A stretch of DNA of 40,139 bases from Methylococcaceae bacterium (GTDB lineage: Bacteria > Pseudomonadota > Gammaproteobacteria > Methylococcales > Methylomonadaceae), in the NCBI GenBank assembly GCA_005772825.1, contig SXIP01000201.1, positions 1-40,139 on the forward strand, given 5' to 3'. Shown here in pieces: positions 9,320 to 17,349 of this stretch. The notes below the pieces were generated by a model. That model did no database searches. It was not told where the DNA came from and saw only the letters and a list, made by a program, of their open reading frames with translations. Both the position numbers and the translations under genes were made by a program. Position 1 is the first letter of the stretch. Every line of letters begins with the position of its first letter.

Positions 9320-11008
9320 ATGGTTAGAACAATAACAATCCTCGTCTATCTTGTTGCTTTTTTTGCAGCGAAAAGCTGGGCAGTTGGTGGCGCAGAATCC
9401 ATGGATCGGCCCAGCGCGCGGCCTTTACCGACCATTCCAAAAAAACCTGATAACAAGGACAACGTACTATCCTTGCCGCCTGTCCCACTCAGCCCCAATT
9501 TCCGCAATAGCGGCGAAAAAATCTACCTCCGGCACATCACCCTGGAAGGCAATACCGTATTCCCCGAGCAGGAATTGCGCGATGTACTCAAAAACTACGA
9601 GCAGCGAGATGTCTCCATCGCTGACATCGAAGAGCTGCGGCAAAAACTCACCCAATTTTACATCGACCACGGTTACATCAACTCCGGAGCGATGATTGCC
9701 GAAGATGCCATCAACAATGGCGAATTGCATATCCTTATCATAGAAGGCCGATTAAATGGAATCATAATCAGCGGACAAGAAAGGCTGCGGGAAGGCTACA
9801 TCAGTAACCGACTGCAAGGCGACCAGGGAGAACCCTTCAACCTGAACGCACTGCAAGACCGTTTCCAAAATCTGCTGTCCGACCCGTTGATCAGCCGGAT
9901 GAATGGGAAAATATTGCCGGGCAAATCCTCCGGCGAAAGCGTCCTGGATGTGGAAGTCACCCGCGCCAAGCCTTACCATTTGACCTTGTTTGGCGACAAT
10001 TACCGTCCGCCCTCCATCGGGGGCGAAGCCTTCGGCTTGGAAGGCTGGGTGCGTAACCTAACCAGCCTGGGCGATGCGTTGGATTTCACTTTCATCAATA
10101 GCGAAGGTTCCAATCGTTATTCCGGCGGTTTTAGCCTGCCCTTGTCGGATCAAGGCACGTTAGGGTATTTCCATTTCGATGAGGGCGATTCCACCGTCAT
10201 TGAAGGTTCGATCAAAAACTTGGACATACAAAGCCAAGTGCATAATTTGGAAGGTGGAATCAGCCATCCCTTTATCAACAAACTCAATCAACGGCTGACC
10301 TTAGGTTTCATTTTTGCGGTACGGGAAAACGAATCCAGCCTGCTCGGGCTACCATTTTCGTTCGTGCCAGGCGAACCAACAGGACGAAACCAAGCTACCG
10401 TGTTGCGCCTGTTCCAAGAAGGCTTGTGGCGGGGCGACAACCAAGCCGTGGTGCTGTGTTCAACTTTCAATGTCGGCTTGGATGCCTTGGGTGCAACGTC
10501 TCTTACCTCCAAGAAGTTTCCGTCCAGCGAATTCTTTTCCTGGTTGGGCCAAGGCCAGTACGCCTATCGTGTGATGGACAACGGCACTCAAGTTGTCTTG
10601 CGCGGCAACGCCCAATTCAGCGACGCGCCCCTGTTGCCTCTCGAACAAATCGCCATCGGCGGTGTTTCCACAGTACGCGGCTACCGGGAAAACCATCTGG
10701 TGCGGGACAACGGCTACAGCCTCAGCCTGGAATTCCATTATTCTCTGCTTGCCGACAGTGATCCCGATTACGGGCATCAGTTGACGCTGATCCCTTTCTT
10801 CGATTACGGCGAAGCTTGGAATGTTGTCGGCAATGATGACGACCAGCCGCGAGTGCTTTATTCCGTCGGGCTGGGCTTCAATTGGAAGTTCAACATCCTG
10901 TCTACAGACTTTTTTTACGGCTATGCGCTCAACACACCTTCGCCCAAAACGAACAACGACATCCAAGACAGCGGCATACATTTTCAGGTTCGGTTGAATG
11001 CGTTTTAG
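9320..11008 (+). CDS. Two-partner secretion outer-membrane transporter (ShlB/FhaC/HecB family, TpsB)
   Basis: 562 residues. An N-terminal signal peptide (ILVYLVAFFAAKSWA) precedes a proline-rich linker to about residue 60. A POTRA region follows (IYLRHITLEGNTVFPEQEL, then FYIDHGYINSGAMI and GELHILIIEGRL), and then a C-terminal 16-strand-type beta-barrel with the conserved VRGYRE motif. It would sit in the outer membrane and export its partner TpsA, encoded 63 bases downstream. The protein ends in HFQVRLNAF with a terminal phenylalanine, typical of outer-membrane barrels. ATG 9320 is preceded by AGGA at 9304. The CHAT gene upstream suggests co-expression. Confidence 0.93.
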   Translation: MVRTITILVYLVAFFAAKSWAVGGAESMDRPSARPLPTIPKKPDNKDNVLSLPPVPLSPNFRNSGEKIYLRHITLEGNTVFPEQELRDVLKNYEQRDVSIADIEELRQKLTQFYIDHGYINSGAMIAEDAINNGELHILIIEGRLNGIIISGQERLREGYISNRLQGDQGEPFNLNALQDRFQNLLSDPLISRMNGKILPGKSSGESVLDVEVTRAKPYHLTLFGDNYRPPSIGGEAFGLEGWVRNLTSLGDALDFTFINSEGSNRYSGGFSLPLSDQGTLGYFHFDEGDSTVIEGSIKNLDIQSQVHNLEGGISHPFINKLNQRLTLGFIFAVRENESSLLGLPFSFVPGEPTGRNQATVLRLFQEGLWRGDNQAVVLCSTFNVGLDALGATSLTSKKFPSSEFFSWLGQGQYAYRVMDNGTQVVLRGNAQFSDAPLLPLEQIAIGGVSTVRGYRENHLVRDNGYSLSLEFHYSLLADSDPDYGHQLTLIPFFDYGEAWNVVGNDDDQPRVLYSVGLGFNWKFNILSTDFFYGYALNTPSPKTNNDIQDSGIHFQVRLNAF

Positions 11009-11071
11009 GTTTTCTTGAACAAAACTAAATTAAGTCATAAGTTAGGCTTTCGCTGAAGAGAGGAAAATCAA

Positions 11072-13849
11072 ATGCAACATAAAAAATTTTACGGATTAAC
11101 TATAAGTTTGTTCCTATTGGGAAATTTATCCTTTATAAGCAACGCATTTTCGGCAGGCGGAATTGCCACAGATGGTACATTAGGATTGCCCGCCAGCGTT
11201 ATTAGCGCACCCAATTCCAAAACAGACGTAACCATTAAACAAAACGATGGCAAAACCGTCGGTAATAACTTATTTCATAGCTTTTCCAAATTCAATATTG
11301 AATCAGGCCAAACTGTCACGTTTACAGAGAATAAAGTCAATTCGCTCGATAATGTGATCTCCCGCGTGACCGGCGGATCGCGTTCCGACATTAACGGCAT
11401 CTTAAAATCAACCCCCGGCGGCCATGCTGATTTTTATTTGATCAATCCGTCCGGCGTGGTCTTCGGAAAAGAAGCTAGCGTAAATGTGCCAGCCGCTTTT
11501 CATATCAGTACGGCGGATGAAATAACCTTTAGAGGTGGCGGCAAATTCAGCGCAAGTCAGCCAGCGTCGAGCCAACTGAGCGCGGCAGCTCCGTCCGCCT
11601 TCGGTTTTCTGGCTACTTCAATCGCAAATAATGGTCTTATCAAATTAGAAGGCGCAAGCTTATCGGTTAAGCCAGGTCAAGATATGGATTTTACGGCGGA
11701 GCAAATTCGGCTGGATGGCGCAGACATTTCAACCACAGGGGGTCATATTCGGATGGCGGCGGTTAAAAGCGGTACAAACTTGAACATCAATACCGACTTA
11801 CTTATGCCAGACAGTAAGCCATCAGAAGCCAACTCAGGAAACCTTGCTATCAGCAATTCTTCTATAAGCAGTTCCGGCAATGGCGGAGGCGGCATCACTT
11901 TTTGGGGCAACAAAATTTCCATCAAAGAAAGCTTTATCTCGGCTGATAACCTCGGTGCTTTGCATGCCACAGCGGAAGAAGGAATTGCCATACAAGCGAA
12001 CCACTTAAAGTTGGATACGAGCTTGGTTTCAGCTTTTGTAGGCGGCGGCGGAGATGGCGGCAGTGTCCGTGTGACGGCTGACGATATGAGTATTAATGGT
12101 GGCGGCAATTTTCTGGGAGGTTTCACCACCGATACAGGGGGTTCAGGACGCTCAGGGAATATTGTTCTTGAAGTCCGCGACAGGCTATCTTTTACTAACG
12201 GAGCCGCAATTACGGCCAGCACGCTTGATGAAGGACACGGCGGAGACATTCATCTTACCGCCGGAAATATTGATATTGATGCAGGTGGCATAAGTTCAGG
12301 AATAGGGTCTGGAACACTCGGTTCGGGTGAAGCGGGTAAAATTGTTATCGAAGCTGAAAAAAATCTAAATCTAAAAAACGGTGCGTTGATAGGCACACCT
12401 TCATTTTTAGGCGTTGGCGGTGCAGGCGATATTCAAATGTCGGCGAACAACATAACCATTGATGGAGGAAGAGAGAATGTTCCGACCGGCATTGAGTCGC
12501 TCACCCTGAACGCCAAAAATGCGGGCAATATCACTATTAAGGCAATCGGCAATCTAAATATTAAAAATAATGGCTCAATTGAAGCCTTGACTTTAGCAAG
12601 CGGTCAAGCGGGGAATATTGAAATTTCATCCAAAAATATTGTTATTGAAGGCGAAGACTCGGATATAGCGGCAAGCAGCTTTCGTTTCTTTCCTGATTCG
12701 ACCAAATTAGGCAAAGCGGGCAACATTACAATCTATGCTAGCGATAATATAACGATTAAGGACGGTGGACGAATCGAGGCATTTACTCAAGGCAATGAGC
12801 AGGGTGGCCAGATTCAGCTAACGGCAAACAACCTGAATATCGACGGTGGAATCAGCAGAAAAGCCTCCAGAATTACCGCCTTAACAACATCTTCCGGTAG
12901 CGCAGGTACTGTAGCAATAAAAACAAATAACCACCTAAATGTAACGAATGGCGGCTTAATTACCACCTCAACAGCATCCGACGGCAGTGCAGGCAGTGTT
13001 ATCATCAATGCTGGCAACATGTCGATCAGTGATGACGGATTAGTTTCATCAGATTCTAAAGGCAGTTTTTCAAGCGGAAAAACGGGAAAAATTGATATTA
13101 CCGTCACAGATCGATTAGAACTTTCATCCGGTTCGATACGAATTAAAAATCAAGCGGATCAATTGGATACAAAAACCGCTGCTCAAATAAAGCCGGGCAG
13201 AATCAACATACGCGCCCACGACATTGTGCTAACGGACAGCCACATAACCTCCGAATCCTTGGGCAAGGTTAAGGCGGGGGACATCAATCTCAAATTTACA
13301 GGGTCGCTTTCGATGGCCCCTTCATTTATTACCACAAATGCAAATGAAGGCAATGGCGGGGCGATATCGATTACCGGCGGCGAGTTGATACGCTTGCAAG
13401 ATTCAGAAATCACCACGAGCGTTCGAGGAGTAACGGGTAATGGCGGTAATATCACGATTGGCGCAAATGCATTAGTAATGGAAACCACCTTGATACAGGC
13501 CAATACGGCCGCTCTGGGAGGTTCGGGTGGCGACATTAACCTGAACTTAAAGGCATTGTTACCGAGCGGCAACATGCTCATTCTTGGCGGTTCGCAGCCC
13601 ATCGTTTGGCAACCCGGCACTTTTGGCCTCAACGTCATCCAAGCCGCCGCCCCCAGCGGTTTGAGCGGTCAAATCCAATCGACCGCGCCGCAACTCAATT
13701 TGAGCGGCGTACTTGCCAACTTAGGTTCACCCCAGTTCGATAGCGGTTTCCTTAACCAGGCCTATTGTTCCTTGGGGGCGGGTAGTTCCTTAGTCCGAGT
13801 GGGCAAAGGCGGACTTCCACCTAAAGGCCGGGATGCTTGGGTGTATTGA
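11072..13849 (+). CDS. Filamentous hemagglutinin-like secreted exoprotein (TpsA)
   Basis: 925 residues with an AGAGGAAA ribosome site. A signal peptide (LFLLGNLSFISNAFS) is followed by the TPS domain, residues ~30-270, with VTGGSRSDINGILKS and LINPSGVVFGKEA, the equivalents of the NxxGIL and NPNGV/I export motifs. Residues ~270-830 are irregular Gly/Asn/Ile-rich repeats (units like SGQAGNIEISSKNIVI) expected to form a right-handed beta-helix. The C-terminus has the only cysteine, in AYCSLGAGSSL, then GKGGLPPKGRDAWVY, resembling the Cys and GGLPP tail of cyanobacterial TpsA proteins. It should be exported through the upstream TpsB. Ligand or target is unknown: adhesin, inhibitor or protease substrate are all possible. 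It ends 2 bases from the convergent caspase gene. Confidence 0.92.
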   Translation: MQHKKFYGLTISLFLLGNLSFISNAFSAGGIATDGTLGLPASVISAPNSKTDVTIKQNDGKTVGNNLFHSFSKFNIESGQTVTFTENKVNSLDNVISRVTGGSRSDINGILKSTPGGHADFYLINPSGVVFGKEASVNVPAAFHISTADEITFRGGGKFSASQPASSQLSAAAPSAFGFLATSIANNGLIKLEGASLSVKPGQDMDFTAEQIRLDGADISTTGGHIRMAAVKSGTNLNINTDLLMPDSKPSEANSGNLAISNSSISSSGNGGGGITFWGNKISIKESFISADNLGALHATAEEGIAIQANHLKLDTSLVSAFVGGGGDGGSVRVTADDMSINGGGNFLGGFTTDTGGSGRSGNIVLEVRDRLSFTNGAAITASTLDEGHGGDIHLTAGNIDIDAGGISSGIGSGTLGSGEAGKIVIEAEKNLNLKNGALIGTPSFLGVGGAGDIQMSANNITIDGGRENVPTGIESLTLNAKNAGNITIKAIGNLNIKNNGSIEALTLASGQAGNIEISSKNIVIEGEDSDIAASSFRFFPDSTKLGKAGNITIYASDNITIKDGGRIEAFTQGNEQGGQIQLTANNLNIDGGISRKASRITALTTSSGSAGTVAIKTNNHLNVTNGGLITTSTASDGSAGSVIINAGNMSISDDGLVSSDSKGSFSSGKTGKIDITVTDRLELSSGSIRIKNQADQLDTKTAAQIKPGRINIRAHDIVLTDSHITSESLGKVKAGDINLKFTGSLSMAPSFITTNANEGNGGAISITGGELIRLQDSEITTSVRGVTGNGGNITIGANALVMETTLIQANTAALGGSGGDINLNLKALLPSGNMLILGGSQPIVWQPGTFGLNVIQAAAPSGLSGQIQSTAPQLNLSGVLANLGSPQFDSGFLNQAYCSLGAGSSLVRVGKGGLPPKGRDAWVY

Positions 13850-13851
13850 GA

Positions 13852-14697
13852 TTACTCGGTTGTGGGGCATTGCCCCAACGGCCCGGTCTTAAAGCAAATC
13901 TCAGCCCCCATCAAACCATCGACAAATTCCGGTTTTTGCAAGCCGCCGCTACGGTGGAACACTTCCTCGGTCAGTTTTCGGAACAATTTTTCCACCGGAA
14001 GTCCGGGTATCGGCATAAGCTCGATTAGCATCTGGGTATAGAGACTATGCTCGGATTCTTTGCCGTCGCTGGCCGGACGGCCTGGGCCGGTGGCATAGGC
14101 GATCAAGGTGCCGCTTGATTTACGTTCTTCGGTGAGCCCTAAACTGCTCATGACACCTCGGCATTTTCCGACCGGACATAAGGTAACCCGACAGGTATCG
14201 AGGATGATAATGCTCGCGCCTTGCGGTAAGCCATCAAGGCTGCGGCGCAACTCGTCCAATAAAAAGCTGGTTTGCGGGATTTCGGAAGTGACTGCCAAGT
14301 TCGCATCGACTGGAATGAGGTAGTTGCTGCCTTCAAATTGAAGGCCATGCCCAGCGTAATAGACTAGGCGTAGCGCACTTTTTGCCGCCTTATGATGATA
14401 AAAGTTAAAAATATGCTCCACCATCCCTTGCTGGTCGAGGTTGGCATAGTAATCGACTTCAAAGCCAAGGCCGGATAGCGTTTTCGCAACCGTAAGGGCG
14501 TCGTTTTCTGGGTTCTTGAGGAGTCCGGTCGGATACCGGCTATTGCCGATGACCAGAGCAACCCTTTCCTTCAGTTCAGAGATTGGACTTGTCGCTGTCG
14601 GTTTTTTTGCAGCAAAGCAATGGCTGGTAACGCCTAACATTAAGACAATAAGGGCAAGGCTGCGGGCCAAAAGTAATCCCGGTCTATTCAGTTTCAT
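13852..14697 (-). CDS. Exported caspase family protein (peptidase C14-like)
   Basis: 281 residues. The signal peptide (LARSLALIVLMLGVTSHCFAA) ends near residue 29. The caspase-like fold starts at RVALVIGNSRY, with LVYYAGHGLQ (His117) and IIILDTCRV (Cys169) giving an intact His-Cys dyad. LIAYATGPGRPASDG and HSLYTQMLIELM are typical of bacterial C14 proteins. Cysteines after the catalytic one (LCPVGKC) are unusual and could form periplasmic disulfides. It is third in the operon sigma, anti-sigma, caspase, with only 27 bases to the anti-sigma stop. It is convergent with tpsA. Substrate unknown; proximity makes the anti-sigma factor's periplasmic domain or TpsA testable candidates. Confidence 0.9.
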   Translation of the reverse strand: MKLNRPGLLLARSLALIVLMLGVTSHCFAAKKPTATSPISELKERVALVIGNSRYPTGLLKNPENDALTVAKTLSGLGFEVDYYANLDQQGMVEHIFNFYHHKAAKSALRLVYYAGHGLQFEGSNYLIPVDANLAVTSEIPQTSFLLDELRRSLDGLPQGASIIILDTCRVTLCPVGKCRGVMSSLGLTEERKSSGTLIAYATGPGRPASDGKESEHSLYTQMLIELMPIPGLPVEKLFRKLTEEVFHRSGGLQKPEFVDGLMGAEICFKTGPLGQCPTTE

Positions 14698-14724
14698 CGC
14701 CTTTCAATCATGCAGAATGCGTTT

Positions 14725-15414
14725 TTAATTCTCATCCGGCATTTCCGGGAGTATCTGGACGGATTCGATAATGGCCGAAGCCAGCACTTGTTTATGGGCT
14801 GCTTCAAGGTTGTCTCCCGGCACTTTGACGATGTAGTGGCCCAGTTGGCCGGGGCCTCCCAGTAATGATCCCCGAATCTTTACCAACAATAAACGCATGT
14901 CTTCCTCGGTTGCGGCGGGCTTGAAGGTCACCTGTAACACCGGCCCTTGATACTGGGTATTCCCGCCAACCGACCGCCATTCCGTTTGCCCTGGCACCGG
15001 AAGCATACGTTGTGATAACAGCACTCCAATCATTCCGGTTTGGACGAGCATGACCAATACCGCCATTGCCCAGCGAGGATTGGAAAATAGCGGGCCGACG
15101 GCTTTATGGCACTGTTGCATGAAAAGCTTGCAAGATTGTAAAAAAGCAGGCTTTGTAGCCTTGTCAGTTTCGGAACGTAGCCGAGCCATAAATTCGTTGA
15201 GTCCTTGATCTAGGGCAAACTCGGGCAGTTCATTGATTAATGCCGACTTCAATACGTTTTCGATGTGCAATTCCGTTGCCGCATCAGGATGTTCGGTCAA
15301 ATAGCGTTGCATCCAGGCACGCTCAACCTCTTCCAATCGGCCATTCACATAAAAAGGCAACCAGTGCTGAAATTGAGCTTTTTGTTGGTTTTCATCCACG
15401 ACCTTCATCCCCAT
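14725..15414 (-). CDS. Membrane-anchored anti-sigma factor
   Basis: 229 residues. The N-terminal part has LPFYVNGRLEEVERA and YLTEHPDAATEL, the common anti-sigma pattern, but not the His-Cys-Cys zinc motif of ZAS domains. One membrane span lies at about residues 114-134 (WAMAVLVMLVQTGMIGVLL). The C-terminal ~90 residues would be periplasmic; KIRGSLLGGPGQLGHYIVKV followed by ASAIIESVQILPE resembles small ferredoxin-like propeptide folds. Its start overlaps the sigma gene's end by 23 bases, which indicates translational coupling. It probably holds the cognate ECF sigma factor at the membrane until an envelope signal or proteolysis frees it. This role is inferred from order and topology. Confidence 0.85.
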   Translation of the reverse strand: MGMKVVDENQQKAQFQHWLPFYVNGRLEEVERAWMQRYLTEHPDAATELHIENVLKSALINELPEFALDQGLNEFMARLRSETDKATKPAFLQSCKLFMQQCHKAVGPLFSNPRWAMAVLVMLVQTGMIGVLLSQRMLPVPGQTEWRSVGGNTQYQGPVLQVTFKPAATEEDMRLLLVKIRGSLLGGPGQLGHYIVKVPGDNLEAAHKQVLASAIIESVQILPEMPDEN

Positions 15415-16000
15415 ATAATCTTTTTTTCAGACAGTTTTTGATACGCAACCGAGCATAATGCAACCGAGTTTTGATGGTGCTTTCCAAGCAATTCAGGATT
15501 TGCGACATTTCATTCAAGTCTTGGTCTTCAATGTAAGCAAGGTGCAGGACTTCTTTGTGTTCGCTGGATAATTTACCATTTGCCGATAAGGTTTCCAGAC
15601 AGGCCTTTATTGCTTTCTGAACTTGTTCTTCTTGAATCATGTCCGCCGCTGTTATCTCACCCGACTCCAAACTCTCTTCTATCTCTTCCAAAGTGTCATG
15701 GTCTTTCCTGTGCTTACGCAGACAGTCCAGTGCCTTATGGCGGGCGATACCGAGCAGCCACGTTTTAAATTTGGCTTCGCCCCGAAAGCGTTCTGGATGT
15801 TTCCATACTTCCAGAAAAGTGTCTTGGATCACTTCCTCAATCAACATGTCATCTTGGCTGATGGATTTCCAGACATAGTTCCTAACCAAGCGGTTGAATT
15901 CGAGATATAAAGTCTCGATGGCGCGTTCGCTGATGATTTTGGGCGTTCGATTGGCAATTTTCTCCAATAAGTCCAGTATCTGCCCTTCGGTCATTTCCAT
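15392..16000 (-). CDS. ECF-type RNA polymerase sigma factor
   Basis: 202 residues with the two-domain layout of ECF sigma factors. Region 2 contains IEEVIQDTFLEVWKHPERF and FKTWLLGIARHKALDCLRKH. Region 4 contains EHKEVLHLAYIEDQDLNEM and a helix-turn-helix ending STIKTRLHYARLRIKNCL. Region 1.1 and region 3 are absent, as expected. ATG 16000 or ATG 15994 could be the start; GGAA stands just before 15994. A promoter-like sequence shared with the divergent secreted-protein gene lies immediately upstream and suggests autoregulation; the mRNA leader would be only about 5-12 bases. It heads the operon with the anti-sigma factor and the caspase. Confidence 0.93.
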   Translation of the reverse strand: MEMTEGQILDLLEKIANRTPKIISERAIETLYLEFNRLVRNYVWKSISQDDMLIEEVIQDTFLEVWKHPERFRGEAKFKTWLLGIARHKALDCLRKHRKDHDTLEEIEESLESGEITAADMIQEEQVQKAIKACLETLSANGKLSSEHKEVLHLAYIEDQDLNEMSQILNCLESTIKTRLHYARLRIKNCLKKRLYGDEGRG

Positions 16001-16011
16001 CTGTTCACCAT

Positions 16012-16044
16012 ATTGAGTCGCCTGATCTTAGGTTTCGGTTCAAA
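16012..16044 (-). promoter_or_regulatory. Putative ECF sigma promoter of the sigma operon
   Basis: Read on the minus strand: TTTGAACCG (16044-16036), 15 bases, then CGACTCAAT (16020-16012). The same two 9-mers with the same 15-base spacer occur upstream of the divergent gene at 16412. GAAC-type -35 boxes are usual for ECF sigma factors. Its place just before the sigma gene fits autoregulation. Confidence 0.72.
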
Positions 16045-16145
16045 CAATTTTTGATAACGTCAATTAGATATTAGTGTTGGATAGCCATTCGCAGAGAAAC
16101 GAAGCCCTGTCTTTCCGGCGACACGGGACGCTGGTGCCCCTTGCG

Positions 16146-16174
16146 GCATTCCCGCGCCGAAGTGTGGGAACGAT
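16146..16174. repeat. Copy of a dispersed palindromic repeat
   Basis: The segment GCATTCCCGCGCC..GTGTGGGAACGAT is an imperfect palindrome resembling the ends of the element at 36556-36717. It sits between the two divergent ECF-type promoters. The rest of the spacer 16045-16411 holds only the AT-rich promoter region. Confidence 0.55.
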
Positions 16175-16314
16175 AAAGGCGTTGGGTTGCGAACACTTTA
16201 AACCTAATTTTACACCGTAACAGTCGGAGTTGATAACTTAATCACTGTCTGTTTCTTTTCATAAATTATCCAAAAAGCCATTGTTTTCAGCTTGCTATTA
16301 AATTTATAAAAAAA

Positions 16315-16347
16315 TTTGAACCGTTTTGAAAATGGCTTCGACTCAAT
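16315..16347 (+). promoter_or_regulatory. Putative ECF sigma promoter of the secreted-protein cluster
   Basis: TTTGAACCG (16315-16323), 15 bases, CGACTCAAT (16339-16347), matching the site before the sigma gene in both boxes and in spacing, while the spacers themselves differ. Transcription would start near 16354, about 58 bases before ATG 16412. Confidence 0.72.
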
Positions 16348-16411
16348 GAACGATGGTGCTTATGAAACAAAAGCCATCACCTCTTAAACTTAACCACTTA
16401 GGAAAATATTT

Positions 16412-16783
16412 ATGAAAACTAAAACTTCACAATCCGTTTTGACTGCACTCTTGCTGGCTCTTTCATTCGGCGCTAGTGCGGCTTGCTGGGAACCTTCCGA
16501 AAATTTTGGCCAAGTGTCCCGGATTTATCCGCAAGCGACAACCGGTACTCCACAAGGCACTTTCTTTAGCCTAAAGTTAGGCGTTACCAATGGTTTACCG
16601 GCAGGTACGACCTATTATCACATCAGTCCCACGGCGACCACTTCAACCCAAGCTGTCTATCAATCGATGTCCGATTTGCTTTTGGACGCAGCCAAAACTG
16701 GGCGGATGGTACGGGTGCGGATTAACTCGACTACGTGTAATGTGGCAAACCCTGAAGTCGCGTACATTATTGCCGATTTTTGA
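16412..16783 (+). CDS. Small secreted protein, possible OB-fold
   Basis: 123 residues with an AGGA ribosome site. The signal peptide (VLTALLLALSFGASA) is cleaved near ASA-ACW, leaving a ~100-residue mature domain with two cysteines (ACWEP near the N-terminus and TTCNV near the C-terminus), likely a disulfide. The pattern GQVSRIYPQ, TYYHISP, a helix SMSDLLLDAAKTG, MVRVRI and VAYIIADF resembles small secreted OB-fold proteins similar to AB5 toxin B subunits. This resemblance is from memory and not proven. No catalytic A subunit is seen beside it. It is first after the ECF-type promoter and probably co-transcribed with the paralogous genes downstream. Confidence 0.75.
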   Translation: MKTKTSQSVLTALLLALSFGASAACWEPSENFGQVSRIYPQATTGTPQGTFFSLKLGVTNGLPAGTTYYHISPTATTSTQAVYQSMSDLLLDAAKTGRMVRVRINSTTCNVANPEVAYIIADF

Positions 16784-16845
16784 TTCAAACATATGGTTTC
16801 GGTTTTGAAACGCTATCATCTATTTACTACTACTGGAGATTTATC

Positions 16846-17271
16846 ATGAACATGAAAGCAAAAACTAACTTGGTCTTAGCCACAGCCGCCGCTGCGTTAC
16901 TTTGGGGCAGTGTCGCCAATGCCGCCCCACTCTCAAGCGTGACCGGCAGATGGAGCATTATCGGCAACCAACACAGCGGTTTCCTGGATCTCGCCCAAAG
17001 CGTCGGCACTGCGGCATGCAGGGATCTCAACGGCACTATTTATCCAGGCACAACGGCTAGCGGTGCGGTGCGCGGTTACTACTGTCCGGCAACAGGACAT
17101 ATCGCGTTCGCACGTAAAAATGCGTCGGGAGTGGAGATTCAAACCTGGGTCGGCAACGTTTCCGATGCGGTCTCTGGCTTGCCGTTTAGAATGGGTGGCA
17201 CATTTCACGCGTTAGATGCCGCAGCAGGCTCTGGTGCGGTAGGTGAATATCACTTTCAAGGCCAAAGATAA
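16846..17271 (+). CDS. Small secreted protein, paralogue A of three
   Basis: 141 residues. The frame is open from 16780, but ATG 16846 is preceded by a GGAG site and opens a signal peptide (NLVLATAAAALLWGSVANA). The mature part shares with the next two genes a GxW opening (VTGRWSIIGNQHSGFLDLA), a Cys pair (TAACRDLNGTIY and RGYYCPATGHIAFARK) and a GGTFHALDAAAG turn. The short alternating strands suggest a small all-beta barrel. The GxW opening recalls avidin or lipocalin-type barrels, but this is only a fold guess. It is the most diverged of the three. Gap to the preceding gene is 62 bases on the same strand. Confidence 0.8.
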   Translation: MNMKAKTNLVLATAAAALLWGSVANAAPLSSVTGRWSIIGNQHSGFLDLAQSVGTAACRDLNGTIYPGTTASGAVRGYYCPATGHIAFARKNASGVEIQTWVGNVSDAVSGLPFRMGGTFHALDAAAGSGAVGEYHFQGQR

Positions 17272-17349
17272 ACCTTGCGATGTGTTTTTTGGGCGGTAAG
17301 GAAATGCCCAGTCTTAACGATCTTTCCTGTGTTCCTGCGAGCGAAATAT

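Noticed and set aside
10460-10981. 173-codon minus-strand ORF inside tpsB
   Set aside because: It is fully antisense to a well-supported tpsB reading frame and has no recognisable domain or ribosome site.
9179-11071. Further copies of the ECF-type promoter upstream of tpsB, tpsA and the CHAT gene
   Set aside because: Only partial GAAC or GTC fragments with wrong spacing are present, so control of the TPS genes by this sigma factor is not supported by sequence.
11743-13638. Long minus-strand ORFs inside tpsA
   Set aside because: These frames are proline- and leucine-rich mirror products of the Gly/Ile/Asn repeat codons of tpsA, not genes.
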